Translations under genes and position numbers: made by a program | Notes under the pieces: model-generated | What the model was told of the DNA's origin: nothing | Seen by the model: the letters and a program-made list of their open reading frames with translations, nothing else | Database searches by the model: none | Assembly (NCBI GenBank): GCA_948787875.1 | Contig: CAQFKO010000011.1 | Coordinates: 1 to 27,969 of the forward strand | DNA: 27,969 nt | DNA from: an uncultured Eubacteriales bacterium | Lineage (GTDB): Bacteria; Bacillota; Clostridia; Christensenellales; UBA1242 | Reading direction: 5' to 3' | Shown: positions 1 to 7,379 of the stretch, one piece after another | Layout of the letters: every line of letters begins with the position of its first letter | Numbering within the stretch: position 1 is the stretch's first letter

Positions 1-1
1 T

Positions 2-358
2 TTGGAAGATCACAAAAGCTATCTTGTGGATTTTGCATTTGATAATTTGCTTAAAGAGGGTGAAGATTACACAGTTGTAGCAAGAGTTGAAAAGGCTAAG
101 CTTGTTAAAAAAATTCCAAAGTGGTTTTACTTTGAATATGATAGAGCTGGCAAACTTCATGCACTTTTCACAATAACAACCGATAAAGGAGAGTTTGGCT
201 TTCAAGCTGAGGGAAATTCTTTAATAAGAGTAGAAGCAGAAATGATTAACTCTATGTATGAAGATGCTGACAAAGAAGATAACAATAACGAACTTGCCGA
301 TAAGCAAGATATTGAAACTGAAACTAAGAAAGGTAAAACTAAAAAAAGTAAAGAATAA
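2..358 (+). CDS. 3' part of an unknown protein (left edge)
   Basis: The reading frame is open from the window edge to TAA at 356-358. A TTG lies at position 2 but no SD can be seen, so the true start is probably outside the window. The visible 118 residues have a mixed alpha/beta-looking core (about 1-85, with a KIPKWFYFEYD aromatic patch and alternating hydrophobics in LHALFTITTDKGEFGFQ). A low-complexity charged tail (about 86-118, rich in D, E, N and K) ends in a lysine-rich stretch. I do not recognise the family. The frame stays open beyond the TAA into a second coding-like stretch (359 to about 470) that resembles a different protein; see the separate entry. Confidence 0.6.
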   Translation: MEDHKSYLVDFAFDNLLKEGEDYTVVARVEKAKLVKKIPKWFYFEYDRAGKLHALFTITTDKGEFGFQAEGNSLIRVEAEMINSMYEDADKEDNNNELADKQDIETETKKGKTKKSKE

Positions 359-475
359 TATCAAGTTCCTGGCGGTACAGGTTTAAAGAGATATCGTGAT
401 ATAACTCCAACCGAGGTTACTGCACAAGAATATGACCTTGAAGAGAATGAAACAGTTGAAATGTATAAATTTAAA
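359..475 (+). pseudogene. Possible RpoC C-terminal remnant
   Basis: Directly after the TAA at 356-358 the same frame continues open and reads as plausible protein: VPGGTGLKRYRDITPTE, then an acidic stretch, with no start codon or SD of its own. From memory, the VPGGTGLKRYRDI segment closely resembles the conserved end of the bacterial RNA polymerase beta' subunit (I/V-P-A-G-T-G-x-x-x-Y-R). No stop occurs in this frame before the terminator hairpin at 473-502, so the piece is not an intact gene end. It may be a displaced or duplicated 3' end of rpoC that kept its terminator. The match is by eye only. Confidence 0.35.
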
Positions 476-502
476 GCAGAGCAAATTTGGCTCTGCTTTT
501 TT
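473..502 (+). terminator. Rho-independent terminator
   Basis: A 7-bp GC-rich stem, gcagagc (476-482) with gctctgc (490-496), can be extended by aaa/ttt. It has a 7-nt loop and is followed by a run of T to 502. It closes the transcription unit entering from the left edge. Confidence 0.9.
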
Positions 503-554
503 ATGTTGTTTTGATTTTACGGTATTTATGGTAGATGTATTTTTGTAATGCCTA

Positions 555-583
555 TTTACAAATGGTATTAACGGTGTTATAAT
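555..583 (+). promoter_or_regulatory. Sigma-A type promoter for the 615-2000 gene
   Basis: TTTACA (555-560), a 17-nt spacer, and a consensus TATAAT (578-583). The expected start of transcription is near 590, leaving a leader of about 25 nt that carries the SD at 605-609. Confidence 0.8.
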
Positions 584-614
584 AAAAAGGCATACAAATG
601 TTAAAGGAGTTTTT

Positions 615-2000
615 ATGAAAGACCAACAAACAGAAATTATTGTTAAAGTTCCTTTTTCTGCCTTTTATGATAACACCAATGGTGTTGGCGGAAGAAGAAC
701 GAGTTTTATTTCTTCAAATGGGAATACTTATAACTTTTTAGACGGCAAATTTGTTTCTGAATATGATGTTGAAGAGTATGATTTTAGGCAACACAAAGAC
801 GATAAATTTGACGACTTTCAAGAAGTTAAAAGTGGGCTTTTAGAGCTTCCTGAGGGCTGTTTGCCAAGGCTTCATTATCATTCTTCCAATGCAAGACAGA
901 TTATCGGTGAGGCTGACGTGGAGTTTTCTCACAAACCGTCAGCAGAAGAAATTAACAAAATGAGCAACAAAATCAGCAAAGTAATTTCTGCTTGCATGAC
1001 ACTTTACGGAAGAGACTGCTTTAAAAAAGATAGAGATATTTCAAAAGAAGAATATAACAGCTCAGAAATCTTTAAAGACAGAAAGGCTAAAAATAAAACA
1101 GAGAGTGAGTATTTTGTAAAACGAATTTTTGAATCTTATTTGCCAATGGTAAAAAAAATTCAGCCTGAATTTATTGTGGAAAAGCCTTTTGTGGAAAAAG
1201 CAGAACTAGAAAACGGCGAGTTTAAATTTCAAAGAGCTTATGGCGGGTTTGAAAGCAAGTTATATTCGCTTCCCGAATTTTATATAAATGAACAGGCTGA
1301 AAGAGAGTATAAAGAGTGGATTGATATTTTTAAAGCGTGTTTTTATGAAGAGTTTGTTGACAAACATAATGTTCGCGAGCTAAAAAAACAAAATGTTGAA
1401 ATAATTGGCAGTGAGTGCGTTGCAGATAACATAACAGGCAAAGAAAAAGCATCAAAAAAGGGCGGTGCGGATTTTATTTCGGGTGAAAGGCTTACAATTA
1501 TTTATTCTGCGGAGGTAAGCGTAATCAAAGCTTCTTTTGACATTGGTTCGGTTAATTTTGAGTTTGTAAAAGCAGATCCTGAATTTATTAACGATGCCAT
1601 AAAAGCGGGAATAACATTATTTGGAAAAAGTTTTTTGAATCAAACCAACAAAGAACAAAGAGAAGCGTTTATTAATATTTTTATTTCGAGCTACAACAAA
1701 AATGAATCTTTGGTTGTTGAAGATTGCCTTATGAATTCGGAAGAAGAAACCTATCATATTGATGTTAAAAATTTAGATATTAAAAAAGTTTTGGTTACGG
1801 AATTTATTCAAAAAGTTTTGCCGAATTCTGTTGGCAAAGTTTATGCTAATTCTACTCCCGACAATCTTGTTTCTGAAAATTATTTTGAAGAAAAATTTGG
1901 CGGAGCGGAAAACTTTTTTGAACGGGTTTATGGTTCAACAAGCGAAATGGCAGATGTAAAAAGACTGAACGTTAACAAAGTTCAGCTCGGCGAAGAATAA
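615..2000 (+). CDS. Unknown 461-aa protein
   Basis: The start is ATG 615, with an AAAGGAG SD at 603-609 and its own promoter at 555-583. The gene ends at TAA just before a bidirectional terminator, so it is a single-gene unit. The protein appears soluble: no signal peptide or membrane segment, balanced D/E and K content, and many aromatic residues. Two halves look similar in organisation. Residues about 100-130 (AEEINKMSNKISKVISACMTLYGRDCF) and about 325-345 (DPEFINDAIKAGITLFGKSFL) share a helix plus T-L-[YF]-G motif, which could mean an internal duplication. I do not recognise a family and assign no function. Coding quality is high (strong SD, consistent composition), so the gene itself is secure. 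Confidence 0.85.
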   Translation: MKDQQTEIIVKVPFSAFYDNTNGVGGRRTSFISSNGNTYNFLDGKFVSEYDVEEYDFRQHKDDKFDDFQEVKSGLLELPEGCLPRLHYHSSNARQIIGEADVEFSHKPSAEEINKMSNKISKVISACMTLYGRDCFKKDRDISKEEYNSSEIFKDRKAKNKTESEYFVKRIFESYLPMVKKIQPEFIVEKPFVEKAELENGEFKFQRAYGGFESKLYSLPEFYINEQAEREYKEWIDIFKACFYEEFVDKHNVRELKKQNVEIIGSECVADNITGKEKASKKGGADFISGERLTIIYSAEVSVIKASFDIGSVNFEFVKADPEFINDAIKAGITLFGKSFLNQTNKEQREAFINIFISSYNKNESLVVEDCLMNSEEETYHIDVKNLDIKKVLVTEFIQKVLPNSVGKVYANSTPDNLVSENYFEEKFGGAENFFERVYGSTSEMADVKRLNVNKVQLGEE

Positions 2001-2003
2001 TAA

Positions 2004-2034
2004 AAAAACTAAGCTAATAATGCTTAGTTTTTAT
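2004..2034. terminator. Bidirectional terminator between convergent genes
   Basis: An 11-bp perfect stem, aaaaactaagc (2004-2014) with gcttagttttt (2022-2032), and a 7-nt loop. T runs occur on both strands. It serves the plus gene ending at 2000, and it overlaps the stop codon (2024-2026) of the minus acyltransferase gene. Confidence 0.9.
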
Positions 2035-2866
2035 TTTGTTTATTTATTTGTTCGGCAATATAATCCGGGCTTTTTGTATACGGCAAATAAGTTATTGCTT
2101 CAAAGTTGCTGTATTTTTCGGCGGTTTCCACCATAAAATTATAAACCTTATCTCTAAGTTCTTTTTGAGCCTCTTTTTTTGGCTTGGTTAAGTCGGGATA
2201 AATTGGGTCGCTGACATAAACGGTTGTGTTGGCCTTTTTGTGTTTTTTGAACAGCCCTGTTGGCTTTTGATAGGTGGTGCAAAATGCAACAATTGGTTTG
2301 TTATGCATTATCGGATAACCAAAAGATGCATCTTTAAAAGGCCTTATCTTTGTATAATATGGCCAAATATGTGCTTCGGGATAAATTGCGATGTTATATT
2401 TGTGATCATTGTAAAACTGCATTGCTTTAACAAATTGACTCATTCCGCTTAGCCCATCGGGAACGGGTAGTCCGCCCACCATTTGCACAATGTTTTTTAA
2501 ACCCTTAATTGAAACTCCGTCCGAAGATATAACAATTTTTGTTCTTTGTGGAAGCGAAATAAGACTTGGAATAAATGCATCAACCGCGCCTGTGTGGTTT
2601 CCATAAAAATAAAAATTCGATTTTCTAATTTTTTTAAGTGCCTTTTTGTTAACAATTTTTATTTTTTTTATAACTCTGCAATAAAATCCCAAAAAAGGAA
2701 CGGCAATACCATAATAAATAAGCCACGAAAAAAATCGCCAAATAATATTTTTATGCACAAATTTAAAGCTACTATCTACCTTTTTTGCATTAATTTTAGT
2801 GCCTGCAAAATCGTCATTGAGCTCATCTTTATAATAAATTATCTTCTTTTGTTTTTCTTTGTGCAT
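2024..2866 (-). CDS. PlsC-like lysophospholipid acyltransferase
   Basis: The product is a 280-aa member of the PlsC/LPLAT acyltransferase family, which transfers an acyl chain to a glycerophospholipid-type acceptor at the inner membrane face. The catalytic HX4D motif is NHTGAVD, with His91 and Asp96. A second motif, IYPEAHIWP (about 161-169), sits where the family usually has P-E-G-T-R. A hydrophobic segment near 42-62 could anchor it. The frame can be extended to a TTG at 2929, but ATG 2866 has an AAAGGA SD at good spacing and avoids overlapping the upstream gene, so I choose it. It lies 37 nt after the GT4 gene on the same strand and is probably co-transcribed. This suggests a shared role in membrane lipid or glycolipid synthesis; the exact substrate is not visible. 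Confidence 0.85.
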   Translation of the reverse strand: MHKEKQKKIIYYKDELNDDFAGTKINAKKVDSSFKFVHKNIIWRFFSWLIYYGIAVPFLGFYCRVIKKIKIVNKKALKKIRKSNFYFYGNHTGAVDAFIPSLISLPQRTKIVISSDGVSIKGLKNIVQMVGGLPVPDGLSGMSQFVKAMQFYNDHKYNIAIYPEAHIWPYYTKIRPFKDASFGYPIMHNKPIVAFCTTYQKPTGLFKKHKKANTTVYVSDPIYPDLTKPKKEAQKELRDKVYNFMVETAEKYSNFEAITYLPYTKSPDYIAEQINKQNKN

Positions 2867-2903
2867 ATCTTTCCTTTTATTATATGATAAAGTTCTAAAA
2901 TGG

Positions 2904-4091
2904 TTATTGATTTTCGGATTGATTTGCAATGGATTTTTTGCTTTCCAATTCTTTTTTCTTTTTGTCTACAACTTCAAAAATCATTTGTTCCATTTTTTTC
3001 ATGCATTCATCTTGGGAGTAGGTTACAGAACTCTTTAAATATTTTTGTTCATATTCTTTTCGCTCTTTTTCATGCTCTATCCAATAGTCTATAACACGTG
3101 CAAGGTCTTTTGGATTTCTGTTGCTGAAAATACATTTTTCGTCTACCGCAAAGTCTTTTGTTGCACTGCCCTTAGAGTCAGAAACAATAGTAAGTTTTCC
3201 GCAAGCTATGGCTTCAAGACAAGCAATACCTTCAAGTTCAACTTCTGCTGGGTGAACATAAAAATCGCAATAATTTAAAACATCAATAATGTCTGTGCGT
3301 GAAAACAGTTTAAAAATAGGTGCTATCGGAAGCTTTTGAGCAAGCTTTTTATATTTCTTTTCTTTTAATCCTTGTCCACCCAAAATAAGCTGAATTCTGT
3401 CTTTGTATTTAGAATATTTCACGGCATTTATAAGAGTGTCCTGAGATTTTTCTCTTGCGTATCTGCCCGTTGTTAAAATTACTATTTTATCTTTAAGCTC
3501 TTCTGGCTTTTCTATATCTCTTTTTTTCACATAGCTATGAACGCCGTTAGAAATAACATAGCCTGGTGTAACTGTTTTGATTCTGCTTTCAAAGGTGTTT
3601 CTGATAAACTTGGTTGGGTAGTGAATTCCGCCTACAAATTTGTAAAGGTGATTATAAATATATTTGTAAACAAGAGTGTTTATCGGTTTTATTTTGTTCA
3701 CCTTAAAATAGCTTGTCAAATTTTCCGCTTGCATATGAAAGCCCGCTGTTATCGGAAGGTTCATTTCATTAGCGATTTTTACGGACGCAATTCCAAGCCC
3801 GAGCGGTGTCATAATATGAACATGGTCAGCTCCTACAAACGCCTTTTTAATAACATCTGTATCAGGTTTTGCAAGAGTGACACCCACGCGGTGAACATAA
3901 GCATTTAACATTTTTCCAAAATCATAATTTGGAACTATATAATAATTTTCCAATTCTTTTTTGTCTTGGTCTGCACAAAGCACTCTAACAGTATGTCCTT
4001 GCGCTTTAAGAAACCTAATTAAATTCATTGCCGCAATAGTTTGCCCATTGTTTTCTTCGCCAAGAACATCACAAACCACAGTTATAGTCAT
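2904..4091 (-). CDS. GT4-family glycosyltransferase
   Basis: The product is a 395-aa GT-B fold, retaining GT4-type glycosyltransferase. The N-terminal Rossmann half shows a glycine-bearing start (DVLGEENNGQTIAAMNLIRFL), an acceptor-side GFHMQAENLTSYF stretch and VISNGV. The C-terminal donor half shows the family signature TTGRYAREKSQDTLINA, then HPAEVELEGIACLEAIACG with the EX7E pair, ending in a lysine-rich amphipathic tail. ATG 4091 is preceded by an AGAGGA SD and a strong promoter at 4134-4162. It is the first gene of a two-gene unit with a PlsC-like acyltransferase. In Bacillota such pairs often act on diacylglycerol glycolipids, but donor and acceptor here are inference only. Confidence 0.88.
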   Translation of the reverse strand: MTITVVCDVLGEENNGQTIAAMNLIRFLKAQGHTVRVLCADQDKKELENYYIVPNYDFGKMLNAYVHRVGVTLAKPDTDVIKKAFVGADHVHIMTPLGLGIASVKIANEMNLPITAGFHMQAENLTSYFKVNKIKPINTLVYKYIYNHLYKFVGGIHYPTKFIRNTFESRIKTVTPGYVISNGVHSYVKKRDIEKPEELKDKIVILTTGRYAREKSQDTLINAVKYSKYKDRIQLILGGQGLKEKKYKKLAQKLPIAPIFKLFSRTDIIDVLNYCDFYVHPAEVELEGIACLEAIACGKLTIVSDSKGSATKDFAVDEKCIFSNRNPKDLARVIDYWIEHEKERKEYEQKYLKSSVTYSQDECMKKMEQMIFEVVDKKKKELESKKSIANQSENQ

Positions 4092-4133
4092 AAAAATTTT
4101 CCTCTTTTGTTAATTATTTTCTTATCACATTAT

Positions 4134-4162
4134 ATTATAATATAAACTTAAATTTTTGCAAA
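4134..4162 (-). promoter_or_regulatory. Promoter of the GT4-plsC unit
   Basis: On the minus strand, TTTGCA (4157-4162), a 17-nt spacer, and TATAAT (4134-4139). Transcription should start near 4127, giving a leader of about 35 nt with the SD. Confidence 0.8.
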
Positions 4163-4341
4163 TCTTTTATAATAAAGAATGTGTGTTTTAATCGGTTTGG
4201 AACATTAAAACTTAATAATTTTACATTTTTTTAATTTTGTACATTTATGTTATTTATTTTGCCAAATATTTTTGAATAGACCAATTTGCCGCCAAGCGAT
4301 AAATTTTTATAAATATAATTTAGATTTTAGTGCAAAAAAAT
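4163..4341. other. AT-rich intergenic stretch, no gene seen
   Basis: This lies between the GT4 promoter and the terminator of the small minus gene. It is very AT-rich. I see no ORF with a start site, no tRNA-like structure and no convincing repeat. Confidence 0.6.
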
Positions 4342-4366
4342 AAAAGCAAATTATTAGTTTGCCTTT
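4342..4366 (-). terminator. Terminator of the small minus gene
   Basis: Stem gcaaa (4346-4350) with tttgc (4358-4362), extended past one mismatch by aaa/ttt. On the minus strand it is followed by a T-rich run (complement of 4332-4345). The core stem is short, so confidence is moderate. Confidence 0.6.
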
Positions 4367-4425
4367 ATTTATAATTATAATCTCAGTTGTTAAAAACAAG
4401 CCTGAATTGCTTTAATTTTACATTT

Positions 4426-4794
4426 TTAATTAAATTTTTTGTTATATTTAAGCGATAAAGAATAATGTTTGCTTTCCAAAATGCCTAATTTGTCATATAA
4501 AATTTCTAATTTGCTAAGCGAAATTATGTTTTTTTCTTCTGTGGAAAATTCTTTTTCTGCCTCTGATCTTAGTTGTGACCTAAACAGAATCAGCGAAGGT
4601 CCACGAATGTTGAGTTTGTTAAAAATAAGGTCATATTTTTGTCTGAGAGAAAGTGCTCGTTCTTCCAAATTTTCTATATTCTGGCAGTTAATATTTGTTT
4701 GGGGCTTTTCAAGTTTGCTGCATCTACAAAAATAAATTATTCTAAAAAGCGAAACGTAATCTCCAAGCACTTCCATTTTAAGTCGTCTTCTCAT
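4426..4794 (-). CDS. Small unknown protein, 122 aa
   Basis: ATG 4794 is preceded by a near-perfect AAGGAGG SD at good spacing, which makes this a real gene. The N-terminus is basic (MRRRLK) and followed by a short hydrophobic stretch with two cysteines (FRIIYFCRC, about 17-25). From about 40 to 115 the protein is predicted to be mostly helical and charged (LEERALSLRQKYDLIF, then SEAEKEFSTEEKNIISLSKLEILYDKL), compatible with a short coiled-coil bundle. No known family is recognised. It stands alone, divergent from the sugar transferase gene, and no convincing promoter was found in the AT-rich gap upstream. Confidence 0.75.
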   Translation of the reverse strand: MRRRLKMEVLGDYVSLFRIIYFCRCSKLEKPQTNINCQNIENLEERALSLRQKYDLIFNKLNIRGPSLILFRSQLRSEAEKEFSTEEKNIISLSKLEILYDKLGILESKHYSLSLKYNKKFN

Positions 4795-4953
4795 AAAACC
4801 TCCTTTATTAATAGTTTATGATTATTAGTGTCAAAAGATTAACTTTTTTGATAATTGCAAGGCAACTTTGCTTGTAATATTTAGAGTGGCAATAAAGCTA
4901 TAAAAATATTCAAAATTTTTTGTTTAATTTACAAAGTTTGTATTTGCTTTAAC

Positions 4954-4983
4954 TTGACAAAAATTGTATTTTACATATATACT
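4954..4983 (+). promoter_or_regulatory. Promoter of the sugar transferase gene
   Basis: A consensus TTGACA (4954-4959), an 18-nt spacer, and TATACT (4978-4983). The leader to ATG 5058 would be about 68 nt. Confidence 0.75.
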
Positions 4984-5057
4984 TTATTTATCTAATAATA
5001 TTAATATTTTTTTAAATATTTAAGGTATATTGGCAATATTAACATGAGAGGAATTCT

Positions 5058-5975
5058 ATGAAACGCGGAATTTATGCTTGTTTTTTTAAACGGTTTTTTG
5101 ATATATTGATTTCTTTTTTGGCAATTGTTATTTTGTTGCCGGTTTTTATAATTATTTATTTGTTGTCTTTTGTTATTTTAAAAGGCAATCCAATTTTCAA
5201 ACAATACAGACCGGGCAAAAATGGAAAGATTTTTCCGCTCTACAAATTCAGAAGCATGACTAATAAAACTGACAAAAACGGAGATCTTTTGCCTGATGCC
5301 GAGCGAATTACAAAGTGGGGCAAACTTCTAAGAAAAACAAGCCTTGACGAACTTCCTCAACTTATTAATATTTTGGTTGGAGATATGAGCATTGTTGGGC
5401 CAAGACCAAGGCTGGTTAAAGATATGATTTTTTATGACGAAGAAATCATGAAGGCGTATTCTGTTCGTCCCGGACTTACAGGACCTGCGCAAGTTTATGA
5501 CCGAAACAGCGAAAGCTCTTGGGAAAGCGTGTTTGAAAGAGATATGGAATATGCAAAAAATATTACTTTTGCAAATGACTTTAAACTATTTTTCGGAACT
5601 TTTACTGCGGTGTTTAAGGGTGGCTCTGCCAGCGGGGCAAACAGCGAATCGGATAAGCAAAAAAGAGAATATTATTATGCAGACTATTTGTTAAAATCTA
5701 AAAAAATTTCCAAAAAGCAATATGACGAAGGGCATAAACTTGCGGGAGAAATTGAAAATGAAGGAAAGGGCGTTGTGACTTCTATTTCTTCAATAGAAAA
5801 TGAAGAGCAAGAAAATAAGGCGGAAGAGGAAGAAAATTCAAAAATCTGCGAATTGCCAGATAGCGTTGAAAATAAACCTGAAAATGAGAAACAATCAAAA
5901 AAAGAAAGTGTTGTAAAAAAATCTGTAAAATTAAGCAATAATTCCAAGAAAAATAATAAAAATTCAAGCAAATAA
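5058..5975 (+). CDS. Polyprenyl-phosphate sugar-1-phosphate transferase
   Basis: This is the initiating enzyme of the polysaccharide locus. It belongs to the bacterial sugar transferase (monotopic phosphoglycosyl transferase, PglC/WcaJ catalytic domain) family, which moves a sugar-1-phosphate from a UDP-sugar to undecaprenyl phosphate. Visible signatures: KRFFDI (11-16), one hydrophobic segment (about 15-41), YKFRSM (62-67), the catalytic Asp-Glu pair D97-E98 in LDELPQ, SIVGPRPR (111-118) and RPGLTG (137-142). It lacks the extra N-terminal membrane helices of WcaJ/WbaP. After about residue 200 it carries a roughly 100-residue charged tail (Glu-rich, then Lys/Asn/Ser-rich) not needed for catalysis. 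ATG 5058 has an AGAGGA SD. Its own promoter and terminator separate it from the rest of the locus. The sugar is not predictable. Confidence 0.93.
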   Translation: MKRGIYACFFKRFFDILISFLAIVILLPVFIIIYLLSFVILKGNPIFKQYRPGKNGKIFPLYKFRSMTNKTDKNGDLLPDAERITKWGKLLRKTSLDELPQLINILVGDMSIVGPRPRLVKDMIFYDEEIMKAYSVRPGLTGPAQVYDRNSESSWESVFERDMEYAKNITFANDFKLFFGTFTAVFKGGSASGANSESDKQKREYYYADYLLKSKKISKKQYDEGHKLAGEIENEGKGVVTSISSIENEEQENKAEEEENSKICELPDSVENKPENEKQSKKESVVKKSVKLSNNSKKNNKNSSK

Positions 5976-6038
5976 GAATTTTTATGAGATTGTAATTAAA
6001 AATTATAAAAGTGATAGCAAGTGAACTAAAAGAAAACT

Positions 6039-6067
6039 ATGGCGAGTTAATCTCGCCATTTTTTTAA
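6039..6067 (+). terminator. Rho-independent terminator after the sugar transferase
   Basis: An 8-bp perfect stem, atggcgag (6039-6046) with ctcgccat (6052-6059), and a 5-nt loop. It is followed by eight T. Confidence 0.95.
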
Positions 6068-6320
6068 ATTTTTATTTGAATTTGGCAAAAAAATAGAAAA
6101 CTTAACTTGTTTTTAGTTTTGTATTTTATTTTTATCTTACTTTAAATATTATAAAAAACTTGACTACTTTTGGCGGTATTGTTTATCTCAATTATGGAAA
6201 ATTATTTTTTAGCATGAGCTTTGTTTATGCACTGATTTTATTTGTTTATTCAACGCAAGGGGTTGTATGTGAAAATTCTCCAAAATTAGCTTTTTAGCCA
6301 TATAAAAAGCAAAATATATT
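6068..6320. other. AT-rich intergenic stretch, little visible
   Basis: This gap lies between a terminator and the next promoter. It holds a possible weak promoter (TTGACT 6160-6165, 17 nt, TTATCT 6183-6188) and a 27-codon ORF (6214-6297) with a hydrophobic start. That ORF has no SD, so I do not call it a gene. No repeat or RNA is evident. Confidence 0.5.
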
Positions 6321-6348
6321 TTGTTAAATTTATTATTAGTGTTATAAT
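6321..6348 (+). promoter_or_regulatory. Promoter of the first GT2 gene
   Basis: TTGTTA (6321-6326), a 16-nt spacer, and a consensus TATAAT (6343-6348). The leader is about 54 nt. Confidence 0.7.
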
Positions 6349-6408
6349 AAATTCATAAAAACATGGTTTTTTTGTTAAAATGATTTTTTATTTTGTTTTG
6401 GAGAATTT

Positions 6409-7188
6409 ATGATAAAATCTCAGCCTCTTATTTCGGTTATAATTCCGGTTTATAACTCTGAAAAAACTATTAAGCAAACGCTTGATAGTGTCTTAAATCA
6501 AACTTACAAAAATCTTGAAATAATTGCTGTTAATGACTGCTCAAAAGACAATAGTTTGGAAATTTTAAATGAGTATGCAAAAAAGGATAAGCGTTTAAAA
6601 GTTTTTTCTAATGCACAAAATTTGAGAGTCGCAAAAACAAGAAATTTTGCCATAGAAAATTGCAGTGGCGAGTATATTGCGTTTGTTGATGCAGACGATA
6701 TTTGGAAACCCGAAAAAATTGAAAAGCAATTTTTGTTTATGCAGGAAACGGGCGCGGAACTTTGTTATACTTCGGTGGAATTTATTGATGACTCGGGAGA
6801 GGCAACGGGCAGAAAGTTTATTGTTCCCGAAAAAGTTAACTTTAACAAATTGTTAAAGCAAAATGTTATAACGCTTTCTTCGGCGTGCGCAAAAGCTGAG
6901 CTTATAAAAAAACATTTAATGCACAACGATGAACTTCATGAAGACTTTATTATGTGGCTGGAAATTTTGAGAGACGAAATAAAGTTTGCCTATGGACTTA
7001 GCGAAGTTCTTGTTTTATATAGACTTACGGCGGGTTCAAAGTCAAGAAACAAATTTAAGTCTATGAAAATGACCTATAAAACTTATCGACTTTTGAAAGT
7101 AAACTTTTTTAAAGCCAATTACTGTTTATTTTGCTATGTTATTAAAAGCTTAAAAAAATACGGCAAAGATGCAGTTAAGCAAAAATAG
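6409..7188 (+). CDS. GT2-family glycosyltransferase
   Basis: The product is a 259-aa GT-A fold inverting glycosyltransferase of family 2. It starts with the typical LISVIIPVYNSEKTIKQTL, has the nucleotide-binding ND pair (42-43, VNDCSKDNS) and a metal/UDP-binding DADD at 94-97 (FVDADDIW). The acceptor part is short, and the C-terminus is basic with a short hydrophobic helix (NYCLFCYVIKSL), suggesting it sits at the membrane surface. ATG 6409 follows a GGAG SD. It presumably adds one sugar to the undecaprenyl-linked repeat unit; donor and linkage cannot be read. It ends with TAG and is separated from the polymerase gene by 191 AT-rich bases with a new promoter. Confidence 0.92.
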   Translation: MIKSQPLISVIIPVYNSEKTIKQTLDSVLNQTYKNLEIIAVNDCSKDNSLEILNEYAKKDKRLKVFSNAQNLRVAKTRNFAIENCSGEYIAFVDADDIWKPEKIEKQFLFMQETGAELCYTSVEFIDDSGEATGRKFIVPEKVNFNKLLKQNVITLSSACAKAELIKKHLMHNDELHEDFIMWLEILRDEIKFAYGLSEVLVLYRLTAGSKSRNKFKSMKMTYKTYRLLKVNFFKANYCLFCYVIKSLKKYGKDAVKQK

Positions 7189-7300
7189 TACAGATTTTAC
7201 GATTTTTGTTAAATAATTATCTAAATTATATAAAAATGTTTAAATATTTAGTTTTGAATTTTTTAAGTTTAAAATTATATAATTTTAAATATATTTTTGC

Positions 7301-7329
7301 TTGAAACCTATAACAAAATTATTTATAAT
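7301..7329 (+). promoter_or_regulatory. Promoter of the polysaccharide operon
   Basis: TTGAAA (7301-7306), a 17-nt spacer, and a consensus TATAAT (7324-7329). The leader is about 44 nt. It probably drives the polymerase gene and the tightly spaced genes through the flippase. Confidence 0.8.
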
Positions 7330-7379
7330 ATTAAAGATGTACAAAAAGTGTGCTGCTTGCACATTAAGATAAATTTATT

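Noticed and set aside
4814..4850. TTGACA followed by TATTAA on the minus strand upstream of the 4426-4794 gene
   Set aside because: The spacer is only 15 nt and transcription would start inside the SD.
6214..6297. 27-codon hydrophobic ORF in the gap before the first GT2 gene
   Set aside because: There is no SD, the candidate promoter is weak, and hydrophobic short ORFs are expected in T-rich DNA.
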